Origin: Adiantum capillus-veneris
Lineage: Eukaryota > Streptophyta > Polypodiopsida > Polypodiales > Pteridaceae
Length of the DNA stretch: 62,000 nucleotides
Direction: 5' to 3'
Assembly (NCBI GenBank): GCA_014529385.2
Contig: CM043952.1
Coordinates: forward strand, 154,209,557-154,271,556
Shown here piece by piece: positions 12,546-25,500 of the stretch. A program made the translations under genes and the position numbers. Under the pieces are notes generated by a model that was not told where the DNA came from, made no database searches, and saw only the letters and a program-made list of their open reading frames with translations. The first letter of the stretch is position 1. Every line of letters starts with the position of its first letter.

Positions 12546-13123
12546 TCTATTCTAAATGGAACCCCCAACTTAGCTTGGGCGGAATCTGGTGCAGCGGGTA
12601 TGCACAAGAGAGGAGTTGCTGCACTCCTTTGTCAACAGATTGCCTCAATTTTTTATATTAAAGTCATTGATGTCTCTTTGAGTTCAAGGATACTGTGAGC
12701 TGACAGTAATCTGTTGTATGACTTTATGAACTGGAATCCCCGATAGTATGATACTGATTTGTTCTTGACTTCTTTAAGTACAGGACCTGATAGACGAAAT
12801 GACTGCAGCATTTTGGTCTCAATAATCTCGATAGACATGGTTGCAATAAGGATTAGTCAATCGGGCATCTGTGAGGTCCTGAGTGGATCTAGATGTGATT
12901 GCTAAATGAAAAATCATGGTCTGAGATCCGAATGAATGTTGAATGTGATTTGTCCTATGATGTCCTGTATGTCTTGTGATGTAATTGTCAATTGGTACAT
13001 GTGCTAGATGTGTGTTCCTAGTGCGTCAGTACTAACAGTCAGTGTGTGCTAAGATAGTTTATGGCTTCTGTTTGTTTTGCAAGTGTAATCAAGGGCGATG
13101 ACAATGCTTCCAAGAAGGGGGTA
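12546..13123 (+). other. Element D 3' untranslated region and polypurine tract
   Basis: No coding frame is supported. The stretch ends in a purine tract (AAGAAGGGGGTA, 13112-13123) directly before the 3' LTR, the plus-strand primer site of an LTR element. Confidence 0.75.
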
Positions 13124-13278
13124 TAACACAAACTAGTGACGTGGATGGATGTACACACATCCGTCCGCTGAAATGATGACGTGGCAACACTGTACAGATC
13201 CGTGATTTGAGACAGATTTGCTTACGTGGCATGGCGTGCTGTACGTAGCTTTTGGACCTGCTTTTATCTACGCAATTT

Positions 13279-13309
<31 letters not shown>

Positions 13310-13671
13310 ACTTTATTGAAAAGCTTTATTTTACTCAATAAGGCTTGAGAGTGAAACCTTCTGATTTTGAAACTTTTGGGACTCTGGTTTTGGCATCCCT
13401 TGTAAAACCTTTATAAGTGTAGTTGGGCTCCCACTTCTCAGAGCATCAGGACGCAGAGTCTGAAAGTGAGACCCAACCACTTCTGTGTACTTTGTGCAAC
13501 AGATTAATACAAAAAGAAATACCGAAAGGGGTGCCAATCTTTGGGACCAATATCTCTAGGCACAGAACCCGTCAGACCGTATCAAATCAATTGTGAACTG
13601 TGAACTGTCTTGAAGTGAATTCCTGTTATGTCGCGGTAGAATCTTGATTTGGAGTGTCCAAGTTCGTTACA
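13124..13671 (+). mobile_element. 3' LTR of gypsy element D
   Basis: It matches the 5' LTR throughout, including the GA tract (13276-13309) and GAAATACCGAAAGGGG at 13516, and ends TTCGTTACA. Its first bases (TAACAC) have drifted from TGTCAC. Confidence 0.9.
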
Positions 13672-13676
13672 CAAGA

Positions 13677-14981
13677 TAGGATCGGAGGTATTTATTGGGT
13701 ACTCACCAATATGAGATGTTTGCATGTACGATGACTGTTGATCGTTCTTTTACCCTATCTGACCATTTTCCTCTTTGGCTGCTGGTTTATTTTGATGCAT
13801 CTCTTGAAGATTTTCCTCTTCCCCGCAAGCAGTTATTGCAGATCAATAATGCATATCTTTCATACCAAGCATTCCAAAAGTTGGTTGAAGCAGTGATTCC
13901 TCCTCTTGTCTCTCGTATGTTTATTGATGTGGATGTGGCTTGGTATCATTTTTCTATGCGTATACAAGCAGTCATACAGAATTATGGCACGTAGTATATG
14001 CATCAACAAAGAGGAAAGGTGCAAGCAGATAAGGCCACCTGTCAAGAGTTAGAAAGTCTTGCGGATTCTATACTGGTTACTATTCCTAAACAAGAGGCAT
14101 TATCTACAGCTAAAGTCTCTTTGATGCATAATAAAAAAGAGGAAATGGAAAACTGGAAGGTCAGAATCAGACAATATGCTCTCATGGATAAAGGTTGTTC
14201 GTCGAAACAATTCTTAAAGCATTTGCGTTATTCACGGCAATCTACGGCCATTAAAAGGGTTGAGGATGATTCTCGACAATGAACTACCAATAAAGTTTAA
14301 TTAGCAAATTCCATGGTGAATCATTTTCAACAGGTTTTGCAGCTCCTGAGGCCACCTCACACGAAGTATTGCAAAACAACTATTGTTGTCATATGTACAT
14401 CCTATATTGACACTGGATGACGCAAATACACTTGAGGCTGACTTTACTAAAGCTGAGCTGCATAGAGGCTTGTTACACCTTGGTCGTTGGAAATCTCCGG
14501 GATGAGATTGTTTAACGGTTGAGTTTTTCCTTCGTTTTTGGAAGTCCCTACAACAACCTCAACTTTTCATAACGAATCATGGACTACACGATCTTTGCCG
14601 CAAACGTGGAAAGAAGGCCTGGTGAAATTATTGCCTAAGCAAGCACTCTATGAATCTTTTTCTCATTAACGCCCTATTATGCTTATATCAGTCATTTATA
14701 AATAAATGTCACAAATGATTGCTACACGAATTAAAGAACATTTGTTCTCCAGCATACATGTCGCTCAATATGGATTCATTCCTCGCTGACAAATTATGGA
14801 TATTGCTAATGCTTTCATCAGCATTGAGTATGCGAAACATAGTAGACAAGATGTACTTATCATGCAGGTTGATATAGAGAAGGCATTTGATATTGTTCAT
14901 TGGGACTTCATTGCACAGATAATGACAGGATTCGGCTTTGGTCTCAGAATGCGTAACGTGGTCTACTTTCTCTATGGACAT

Positions 14982-15068
<87 letters not shown>

Positions 15069-16130
15069 CCGCACACATGCACTCTCACAACGATGGAGTT
15101 GTCATGGAATGGTCGATATGATGCGAGTGGCAATTTACTCAGGCTAGTCTAGTGTTTGATCAAACTTTGGTCCAGTGTGATCTCCCAAACAGGCATACTT
15201 TCTCTCCCCGAAAGGCATTGACGGGATATCAGATGTTGTTAATGCTGATGGCCATGTGTTTTCATTTCGACAAATTCGACTTACTTTTGGTCAGGACTGC
15301 ATTATAGACATATGTGGCAGACATTCAAGGATTTCGATCCTCTTTGTATCTACAAAAAAGGGTTTATTGTAATTTGCAGTCATTTGCTTGGATACAAGAA
15401 CACTGTAATAAAGTATGGAATATGCATAAGGGTATTGCATGGTGGCGTAACAAAGTCATGAGAGTTGTGGCATACTAAGCTTCCTTTGAAAGAGCGATTA
15501 TTTATGTGGAGATGTATCATGGGCGTTCTTCCAACTGGCAAATTTCTTCCTTCTAGAAGACTGGCTTCCTCAGGACGTGTTCCTTGTGGTGCCGGCACTA
15601 AGATTATTCCACATTTATTGTGGTTTGTTCTCTTACGCAACAGTCTGTGGATCACATCTCTACAGGTCTTCACACTCAATTTCCTGACATAACTTTTGGC
15701 CAAATATTTCTGCCTTTTTGGAGTGCTACCGCCTCAACTCCGGCTGTATGCATGCTATTTCGACTGGGTTAAATTCTGGGTGCTTTGAACAGTTTGGAGA
15801 GGACGTAATTTTCTCATGTTTCAGCAGGCTCAAGTGGATTATGCATGCTTCTTCAAAACATCCCTTCGACGGTCTCTTAAATTTGCCCATGACTTGGATG
15901 AGCTTTCTTCCCTTCATTACGAGCTCTACTTTGACTGTTTCTGAATTTCCGCATGTAATGTTTCCTATGGGTTTTCCTCGTTTTGAGGTTTTCCATTAGT
16001 GATTCAATCATGATATCTGGTTTTCCCCTATGGTTTGTATTTGAAAATACTCCAGGGGTTCGCTCGATGATACCTACAGGCTCGTTGTAATCTACCTTCA
16101 GGCCTCATACCCTGTTTTAGTAATGGGGGG
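13677..16130 (+). pseudogene. LINE: endonuclease end, RT and zf-RVT fragment
   Basis: The order is a LINE endonuclease C-terminus (RSFTLSDHFPLW, about 13743), a linker, RT segments (QMIATRIKEHLF; VDIEKAFDIVHWDF at about 14870-14910) and a reverse-transcriptase zinc-binding domain (KLPLKERLFMWRCIMGVLPTG at about 15475-15540). A CT microsatellite interrupts the RT. Many stops break the frame. It is the host into which element D inserted. The 3' end is uncertain; no clear poly(A) tail is seen. Confidence 0.85.
14989..15064. repeat. (CT)n microsatellite inside the LINE RT
   Basis: A 76-base pure CT tract. It produces a false Ser/Leu-rich ORF. Confidence 0.98.
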
Positions 16131-16388
16131 GAGAGAGTCACAGAGAGAGAGAGCATTGCCTTCGCTGCTCACACATATTGGAAATGATATAAAGGTCTCA
16201 AGCCCACTCTCTCTCAAAAAAATTATCGGTGCTCCTGTCTAATCCCACCCACTTCGTTCAAACTAGCAGACATTTTCAAAACCCTCTGCCTTCAGGTGCG
16301 TACAGGGCCAATCTATGCCCATACATAAGTAAGTACACAGATATGTCCCACATAAACATAGCAAGCAGATAACATATAAAGTGCATAC
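16131..16388. other. Intron sequence next to exon 8
   Basis: Short GA-rich tracts and no supported gene. I looked here for the missing last Hsp110 exon and did not find it. Confidence 0.5.
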
Positions 16389-16519
16389 CTGTCAAGAGTT
16401 TCTGTCTTCTTTTTAACCTCTGCGCACAGAAGAACTGGGTTTGCAGACCTAGGTAAATGATCTTGTTGCTGTTTCTTCTCTCTTAACCAGTCTTCTGCCT
16501 TGTTGCATTCCATAATGAC
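16389..16519 (-). CDS. Hsp110 exon 8: C-terminal helical segment
   Basis: The exon has 43 codons plus two bases, starting [19 protein letters not shown] and ending KKKTETLD plus AG. The acceptor is GGTGCAG|GTC and the donor is CAG|GTATGC at 16389/16388, phase 2. The family continues with a short Pro/Lys-rich tail that was not found between 16388 and the left edge. Confidence 0.93.
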
Positions 16520-19500
16520 CTGCACCATACAGCAGAGTTGTCAAAAACTTATTACCAGAACCATGCATCAATGTTAGCCCCTCCATAAACTTAGCCCTTG
16601 CCTTTTCTTTGTCCGCAGCATCAATATGATCAAATTTGGGATCTTTGGATCTTGCAGCTTCCCGGAAGCTATTTAAACAATAAATCAACTGCTCTAAACA
16701 AGGCCCACGGGACTCTTCTTCCTTAAACCGTTCCTCGATTGGATCTCCAAGCTGTGGATTCCCATGAAAAAAACAAAATATTACACTGAGTTTGACTTGG
16801 CGATATAAGCTACGAGGTTGTACATTTTATATAAAAAAGTAAAGAGAGCTGTCTCCAATTAATGACCTTCTTTAGCTCAGCTAGCTTTGCAACATAGACA
16901 CCCTTTGTCTCATCTTCCCCTTCATCATAAAGCCAATCTTCTGTCTCCTGAAGCTTTGCAGCCAAATCTTCTCTTTCTGGATCTGTCGCATACTCATGAT
17001 ACTTCTCATACAGCTGTTGCATCAAAGAAAAAATCAAAAGGTGCAAAACTATGAAGGAGAAACATCCCAAAGACCCTAGCGATGCCAAAAAATATTACTG
17101 AGACATAACTGGTAACTACTGCGAGCAAGAATGTAAGTGTCTTGCAAACAAGATGTCAAAGATAACACCCCAAAAAGATAAGGCAATTTAGAAATTGGAC
17201 GAAAACATGATAGCACACACAGGGTTTTCCAATGGGCTTCTTGTTCCATGGACATCATAGAAAAATACGATGAATTTCGATCTGTTCTGCGGTCTTAAGG
17301 CCCCCATCTTAATTCATGTGCTTGTTCTAGTATGCAACAATTATTGAGCCCATTCTGCAGACTTGGTAATATTTCCTTGGCAATGCTCTACAACAAACAC
17401 TAAAATTGATGGATCTGAACTCTTACTAATGAATCTTTTGTCTACAAACTAAGAATACTTATTATAGCTATTTGAAAATACCCACATATACAAGGTTGCT
17501 TGAGGTTAAAGACAAAATGGACACAAGCACCCCATAAAAAACCTTGCAAGTTGTCCTCCAAGGTACACCTGACACTCCACCACCATCTTGTATGATTTGT
17601 TTATGCAATAAAGCACATACCACTCAGGTAACGAAGTGGGGGTCCCTCGAGGGGGTTGGTTGGTGAAGTGCGCGAGTGAGAGCATGTGTGTGTGTGTGTG
17701 TGTGTGCAGCAATGGAGAAGAAAGAAGAAGAGAGAAGACACAGGTTGTGGTAGACTCCAAACACAATAGTGTTTAGGGTTATGAGTCCTTATTGTTCTAT
17801 GTAGAATGAATGGTCAGTGTTGATTCCCGGTTAGTGTACGGTATATATATAGTCCTTATTGTTCTATGTAGAATGAATGGTCAGTGTTAGTTCCCGGTTA
17901 GTGTACGGTAGACTCCAAACACAATAGTGTTTAGGGTTATGAGTCCTTATTGTTCTATGTAGAATGAATGGTCAGTGTTAGTTCCAGGTTAGTGTACGGC
18001 GTGTATATATATATATAAGCGGGACTTAAGAAACAGTCCGATCAAAAAGAGAGTTGTGTAACTTCCCAACACATACAGTGGCCCGTTTAAGATTACAGAA
18101 CAGATAAATGAAGTCGCATTTAGATTGGATCTTCCACAGACTTGGAAAATCCATAATCCTTTTCACATGATTCTTCTACGACCCTTCGTTGGCAAACCTC
18201 CTGCAGAACCAATTACAAAAGATCCCATTAAGGTAGATGGAACTGAAGAAATACTTCTTCCTAAACAGATTATCCACCATCACGAGCGCCAACTAAAGTT
18301 TGGAAGGTCTTATCGTAAGTACTTAATAAAGTTCAAGAATTACTCCCCTCTAGATTCTTAGAGGATGACAGAATCACAATTGAACGATTTTCAGACATCT
18401 TGCATAAGTATCATGAAGCCCTACAGTTGAGAACAACTCCTTAGAAGCCAGAGGTATATAATATTTTTAGCCACGACTACAGATAAATGAAATTGATTTT
18501 TGTGTGCACAAAATATTTTATGACCTTATTGATACCAATTAATAATTTAAATGAGCAGGTCAATTTTTCAGTGCAATGTGTCATCTAGAAATTTATCCGT
18601 GTTTGGATAGCATGATAAGTAGAACAATCGCTGGACGTAGTGCAGAATAGTTCGAAACAAGGTCCCCAATTCGCTCAAAAAAGTTGTAGTTTAATATTTT
18701 TACGATGGCAGCCCGAAAAAGTGACCGGCCGGACAAAGTGAAAATGCGTCCGGACGAAAGCTGGCATGCTGAGCCCAAAGTAGCATGGAAAACAACATGG
18801 CAAACTTGCTACAGAATGGGCAGAAACTCACGTCTAAACATTTACTTTTAAAGTTTAAGGATTATAAACCTTTTCAAAGTGGCCGGGTCAATATGAAAGG
18901 GGTCAAATCCTCGTAACATTAAAATAAGACTTAAAAACACAAGGGTTACTTTACTTCACTTGAAAGAGAAATTAAAACTGAAGACAATGAATGAGAGAGA
19001 CGCAGAGAGTGAGAGAGAGAAAAGAGAGACAACACGCCATGTCGGGTCCCAACTCAAGGAGTACGAGCGGAAGTGCGACGCGAGAGAGAGTGCGAGAAGA
19101 AGAGCACGACGATATGGTGAACTCACTCTACTGTAATGTGTAGAGCATAGAGAGTTCTTATTAGGTTTTTACAAAAGAATATGTGTACATACCTAGCGGA
19201 CCGCCCACTCACCTGGGCGACCACATTGGGCTTTATACCCCAACAACCTCCCACTTAAACTCCAATGTGGTACTTTAAGTGTGAGAGAAGCTACTATACA
19301 AGCTAATATACAAGAGATGTAGAGAAGTGGTGTACTACCCTACACCTAACTGCTTGCGAAAATGCACAAATCTCTCTAAGGGAAGTCCTTTTGTAAGTAG
19401 ATCAGCACGATTTTCTGTGGTGTAAACTTTGACAAGCTGAAGTTGCTTATCCTCGAGCATTTCCCTGATAAAATGATACTTCACATCCACATGCTTTGTC

Positions 19501-22500
19501 TTTGAGTGATAAACTGGATTGCGAGCCAATTGTATAGCACTTTGACTATCACAATATAACACAGGCATCTCTTCTTTGATTCCCAAATCTGTTACTAGTC
19601 GATTAAGCCAAATTGATTCTTTGCATGCCTTTGATGCTGCAACATATTCAGCCTCTGTAGTAGACTGAGTAACACAATCTTGTAATCTAGAACGCCATGA
19701 TACTGCTCCACCAGCCAATGTAAAGACATACCCTAACGTAGACCTTCGGTTGTCTAAGTCACCTGCATAATCTGAGTCTGTAAAACCCTTTACACTTAGC
19801 TCCTAACTCCCATAGCATATACGCATACTCTTTGTAGCTCTCAGGTATCTCAATATTCCTTTCACTGCCTCCCAATGTTTCTTGCCTGGGTTTGACATGT
19901 ATCGACTTACTACTCCCACTGCAAATGCAATGTCTGGGCGAGTAGCAATCATTGCATACATCAAACTACCCACTGCAGACGCATATGGAATCTTATCCAT
20001 TTCAGCCTGTTCTTCCTCAGACACGGGACAATCTTGTTTGCTAAGTTTCACATATGGTGGCAATGGAACACTCAGTGCCTTTCCCTTCTCCATATTGAAA
20101 CGTTGCAAAACCTTGTCAATATACTCTGTTTGAGATAACCAAATCAACTTCTTTGATCTGTCTCTCTCAATGCGCATACCAAGTATATGACTTGCCTCAC
20201 CAATGTCTTTCATATCAAACGATTTTGCCATCTTTGACTTCAAAGCTGAAATTTCTTCCAAGTGCTTGCCAACAATCAACATGTCATCCACATACAAAAT
20301 AAGGATCAGCCAACTGCCATCCTTAGCCTTCTTTGTATATAGACAGTGATCGAACTCACTACGTTTGTAGCCTTGAGAAAGCATAAACTTGTGGAATTTA
20401 TGGCACCATGCCCTCGGTGATTGTTTTAAGCCATAAAGACTCTTTAACAACTGGCATACCCAATCTTCCTTGCCTTTCTCAACAAACCCTTCTAGCTGCT
20501 GCATGTAAATTTCCACATCTAAATCACCATGCAAGAACGCTGTCTTGACATCCATTTGGTGCAACACCAAATCTAATATGGCAACCAATGCAAGAAAGCA
20601 TCTCAATGTAGTCATCTTGACCACTCGAGAGAAGACTTCATCAAAGTCAATGCCTTGTTCTTGCTTAAAGCCCTTGGCAACAAGCCTTGCTTTGTACTTT
20701 GGCTATCATGAGCGGTGATCTTATACCTGTAAACCCATTTACAAGGTAGAGCCTTTTTGCCCTGTGGTAATTTAACTAGCTTCCATGTCCTGTTTTTATG
20801 CAGAGCTGTCATCTCTGACTGCATGGCCAATTGCCAATTCCCGGAGTCCTTCATTTGCACTGCTTCCTTGTAACATGAAGGCTCATTGCGATCAATCAAC
20901 ATGACATAGTTCATAGATGGTGTCACAAAGTGATGACGTGGCGGACAGCAAAAACCCTAATTTCTGCCAGAAACCCTAAAATTCCTGCAAACCCTAATTT
21001 TTGCCAAAAACCCTAAATTCCGGAAATCGCGGAGGCGGATTTTTTTTTATTTTTATTTTTTTAAAATTATTTTTTTTTTTTGGAAAATGATGAGCGACGC
21101 GAATTTTGCTTTTGCTTTTTTTTTATTAAAAAAAAAGAGAAAAGACTCTCTAAGAGAGAGAGAGAACTGATGCTTTTGATTTTAAAAGCTTTTGGGGCTC
21201 TGCTTTTGGGCATCCCTTGTAACCTTTAAATTAGTGGTGAGGGCCTCACTTCTCAGGGCATCTGGACGCAGAGTCTGAGAGTGAAACCCTAACCGCTCTC
21301 TTGTACTTTGATGATTGATTAATACAAAAAGAAATACCGAAAGGGGCGCCAGTCTTTGGGGCCAATATCTCTAGGCACGGAACTCCGCCGGGCCAGTGCA
21401 AATCTATTGTGATCTGTGAATTGTTTTGAAGTGGTTACTTGGTGCTGTCGCGGTTGATTCTTAACTTGGAGTGTCCAAGTTTGTTACAAATGGAACAAAC
21501 CTAGCAGGAGGTCGCGTGACACGTCCAGATCTACGCACAATAGGTGGCTCAGGCTCAGCCACAACCTGTGGTTCCCGAGACCCGCTCTCAAGAAACCTTC
21601 TGCCTCCAAGAAATATACGGAGAAGGAACTGGAGAACGTGGTTGATGCACGGATTGCTCAGCTTTTTGACACGCAAAAGAAAGCCAAAAAGCACGGCAAA
21701 AAGCAGAAGAAAGGCACTTGACTTCCCGGGATATTTAGGTCGTCGGTCGACATTTGACAAGGCAAAGAAATTGAAGAAGCGCGTCAAGTTTGAAGACCTA
21801 CCCAGTTCTTCTTCTTCTTCTTCTGACAGTTCTTCTAGCTCCTCGGATTCGAGCGAAGAAGACAGAAAAGGTAAAAAGCGAAGCAAGAAGCAACGCTTTG
21901 GAAAGGGCAAGAGAAAGGCAAAGAAGGCTAAATCTCGCCCAGAGACTCACAGTTCTACTGAGGACTCGTCTACAGACAGCTCAGGTTCCGATGACGGAAA
22001 GTTTTATGCGAACAAGAAGAATTTTTACAAAGCCAACCAGTATGACTTTCTCGAAGATAAAAGCAAGAAAGTCCGAGAGTTTAAGGAAGGTGGCCACTCG
22101 ATCAAGTTTGATACTTTTCAGGAGACTCAGATGCTTCGAAGGCTGTGTCTTTGACATCGCTTTCGCCAGAGGACGCTATTCAGAGCACTCCAAGATTCGG
22201 AGAGCTGCCTCTTACTTTAAGGGGAATGCTCGTACTTGGTAGTCCACGCTTCTATTAAGCAAGACTGTGCCAGTTACATGGCTGAAATTCAAGAGGCTTT
22301 TTATGTCTTCTTGGTTTACTCAAGAGTTTGAGCGAGATATACGAGCTCCTTGGAACCATCTCCGGATGACCAAGAGCGATACAATGAATTCTTATTGTGA
22401 AAGATTCTGGAGCTCTTTTCTACCCGCCTCTTCATTCAAGAAGATCTCATTCAGAGAACAGATTGAGCGGTTTACCTTGGGTCTACCTACAGAGATCCGA

Positions 22501-25500
22501 GATCACTGCTTGGAACAGAAGTCAGCTTCTATTCAGGAGTTGATGAGTCATGCGAAGCGGGGCTTTGCCATTCACTCTGGCAGTCTGACCTACCCCAGAG
22601 ATGAGGCCATGACACAACGAGCCGAACAGACTTTTGGGAATGAAAGTAGAATGAAAAAGAGCAACCCAGAGGAAAAAAAAAGGATGCACGACCCAAGCTT
22701 ACTCCTGAGGAGACAGCTCGCTTCATCAGAGAGGGGAAGTGCTTTGGATGCGGGGAACAAGGATATATTTCCGCAAAGTGCCCTGATAAGGCACAGAAAG
22801 AACAGAATGATAAAGACGACGACAGGTCTGAGAGTTTGAGAGCAGCTGAGGAATGTGGCAGAAAAGGCAGATAGAAAAGCAGAACTGGTACCACATGGCG
22901 TGGGACTTGCACCGAATCAAATGAATGAAAGTACAAACTTTGCCGCTTTTTTTTTGGGGCAAAGTGAAGGATCAGGAAGCTCTTTTGAAGGAGCCAAGGC
23001 CAACTTCTTTTCACTTGGAATTGGCGGCTCGATTTGGAACTACGCCCGACAGACTGACGCCATAGGCAGAGGTAGTTCGACTGGTACCCGGATGGGATGT
23101 TGCCATTACACCGAGCATTGGCAAACTTCGTTTGCAATGACAGGGGTGTTCAGGGCACGTGAGTGACGTTCTACTCGGGATCCCTTGGTACCACAAGAAC
23201 TACGCCGTGGTTGACTACCGGGCCGAGAAAGCGACTTTGATAAATGAAGGGCTTAGAGATTGTACTTGATGAACTTCAGTTTTCTTACTCATTCTTTTGG
23301 GAGAACTGAACGATGGATAAAAGTTGAATATGTTTTGACCTGAAGAAAAGAACGCCAAGATTTTTTTCTCCATGCTCATGCCGATTGCTTTTGAGAGGGC
23401 TTGAAGATCATACCATTGATCTGATATCTGGAAGCACGCCACCGAATCGGCCACCTTATCGTGTGAGCCGAGTACAGAATGAAAAGATTATGAACTCAGT
23501 GAAAGACCTCTTGGAAAAGGGTCTTGTCCAGCCTAGTACTTCACCGTATTGCTCTCCAGTGTTGTTGGTTTTGAAGAAAGACGGATCTTGGAGAATGTGT
23601 ATCGATTATAGCACTCTCAACGAAATCACCATCAAGAACAGATTTCCGATTCCTAGGATCGATGATATACTCGACAGGTTACAGGGATCCTCGTGCTTTA
23701 GCAGGATTGACTTGAAGAGTGGATATCATCAGATCAAGATAGCACCAGGAGATGTTTACAAGACAGCTTTTCGGACGGCTTTTGGGTTATTTGAGTTTTT
23801 GGTGATGCCTTTTGGCTTAACCAATGCTCCTGCAACATTTAACCGGATGATGGACAGGATTTTTCGAGAGTACAGGCTATTTGTTGGCACTTTCTTTGAC
23901 GACATCATTGTTTTCTCCAAGAATGAGGCAGAACACAGAGATCATCTGCTTCAAGTCTTTCAGGCATTACGAGATCACAAGTTAGTGATCAATGCAAAGA
24001 AAAGTGAATTTTTCCTACCAGAGATACACTTTTTGGGACACATTGTGTCAGAAGCAGGAGTGCGAATGGACCCGGCCAAGATAGAGACTATCCGTGATTG
24101 GCCCGACTTGAAGAATGTCCATGAAGTTAGAAGCTGCTTGGGACTATGTTCGTACTACAGGCGGTTCATACGAAAGTTTGCAGAGGTTGCTTCCCCTTTG
24201 CATATCTTGACACAGAAAGGAGTACCTTTTTCGTGGGGACCCACAGAGGTGACTGCCTTTCAGGACATTGAAAGAGAAATTGACTACGGGACCAGATTTG
24301 ACTTTGCCGGACTTGCAGAAGTCATTTGAAGTATATTGTGATACTTGTGGTCGTAGTCTAGGTGCGGTCTTGATGCAAGAAGGCCATGTCATAGCTTACG
24401 AGAGCCGTTTGTTCTCTAGGCCGGAGATGACAGCACAGATCTATGAGAAAGAGCTTTTGGCGGTTATCCATGCTCTTACTCAGTGGCGGCATTACCTACT
24501 CGGAGCGGATTTTACTGTCTTTACAGACCATCAGAGTTTGCGCTACTTCTTGTCACAGAAGTAGCTTTCGGAAAAACAGATGCGGTGGGCGAACATCTTG
24601 TCACAGTTCCACTTCCAGATTGTCCATGTGCAGGGACAGAAGAATGTGGTGGCAGATGCTTTGTCTCGGAAACCGTTGGTTCTGGCTATTTCCGCGATAC
24701 ATCATAGGAGCTTCGAGGATATGGTCGATCAGTATGCCACAGATACAGATTTTGCAGATATTTTCACACGGATACGGGAGGGGGAGATAGTAGCTGGATA
24801 CTCCCTTCGGGAAGGCTACTTGATGAAAAAGACTATGTTGTGCGTTACACAGCCGTTGAGGGAAAAGGTTATGACTGAATGCCATTGTCCACCTTTTACG
24901 GGTCACCGCGGCATTGCTACCACCATGAAAGGGGTAGAGAGATATTTCTTTTGGCCGAGACTCAAGAAAGACGTGGAAGAGTTTGTGCGCAGTGGCTTGG
25001 TATGCCAGAAGGTTAAGTTTAATAGGCATAAAGCACAGGGATTGTTACAGCCTTTACCCATACCCACCCGCCCCTGCGAAAGTATAGCGATGGATTTCAT
25101 TTTTGATCTCCCGAGAACACAGAGTGGTCACGATGGTATCTGGACTGTTATTGACAGATTTAGCAAACAGGCTCATTTCATTCCAGTGAAGAAAACAGTC
25201 AAGCCGGATCACTTAGCGAGACTGTTTGTGGCCCAGATTTTCAGATTACATGGCATGCCTGAGACAATTGTCTCCGACAGAGACCCCAGATTTACGAGTT
25301 TGTTTTGGAAGGCAATTTGGGAGAACATTGGCACGCGGTTACAGTTCTCGTCATCGTTCCACCCGCAGACTGATGGGCAATCCGAGATTGCCAATTCAGT
25401 GGTTCTAGATTTATTGAAGTCTTATATCTCAGATCAGAAGACTCAATGGGAAAGATATTTACCTCTGGTGGAATTTGCCTACAATAACACGATACACTCG

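Larger units (their letters stand above)
8260..13671 (+). mobile_element. Gypsy element D: complete but defective LTR retrotransposon
   Basis: The element has LTRs of 568 and 548 bases, a tRNA-iMet-type PBS, gag-pol remnants, a polypurine tract and perfect 5-base target duplications (CAAGA at 8255-8259 and 13672-13676). It is inserted in a LINE. Its gag C-terminus and protease are deleted and pol is broken in many places. It belongs to the same family as elements C and E (chromodomain-type Ty3/gypsy). Confidence 0.93.

Noticed and set aside
14796-15152. A 118-codon ORF with a Ser/Leu repeat
   Set aside because: The Ser/Leu part is translation of a CT microsatellite. Only the first part (LINE RT) is meaningful, and it is reported as LINE.
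16221-16260. Candidate last Hsp110 exon starting after an ACAG near 16236
   Set aside because: The translation is only about a dozen residues before a stop and does not resemble the Pro/Lys-rich family tail.
16389-17013. A separate Hsp70 pseudogene fragment next to the LINE
   Set aside because: The three exons are intact, have splice sites and exactly complete the exons at 58878-61207 without overlap, so one split gene is the simpler reading.
17748-18008. A CRISPR-like array
   Set aside because: Only three direct copies with unequal spacing in a plant intron; an ordinary tandem duplication.
21461-21910. Minus-strand ORF joining a Ser-rich segment with a copia integrase tail
   Set aside because: It is a chance fusion across the junction at 21575 of antisense gypsy gag with copia sequence.
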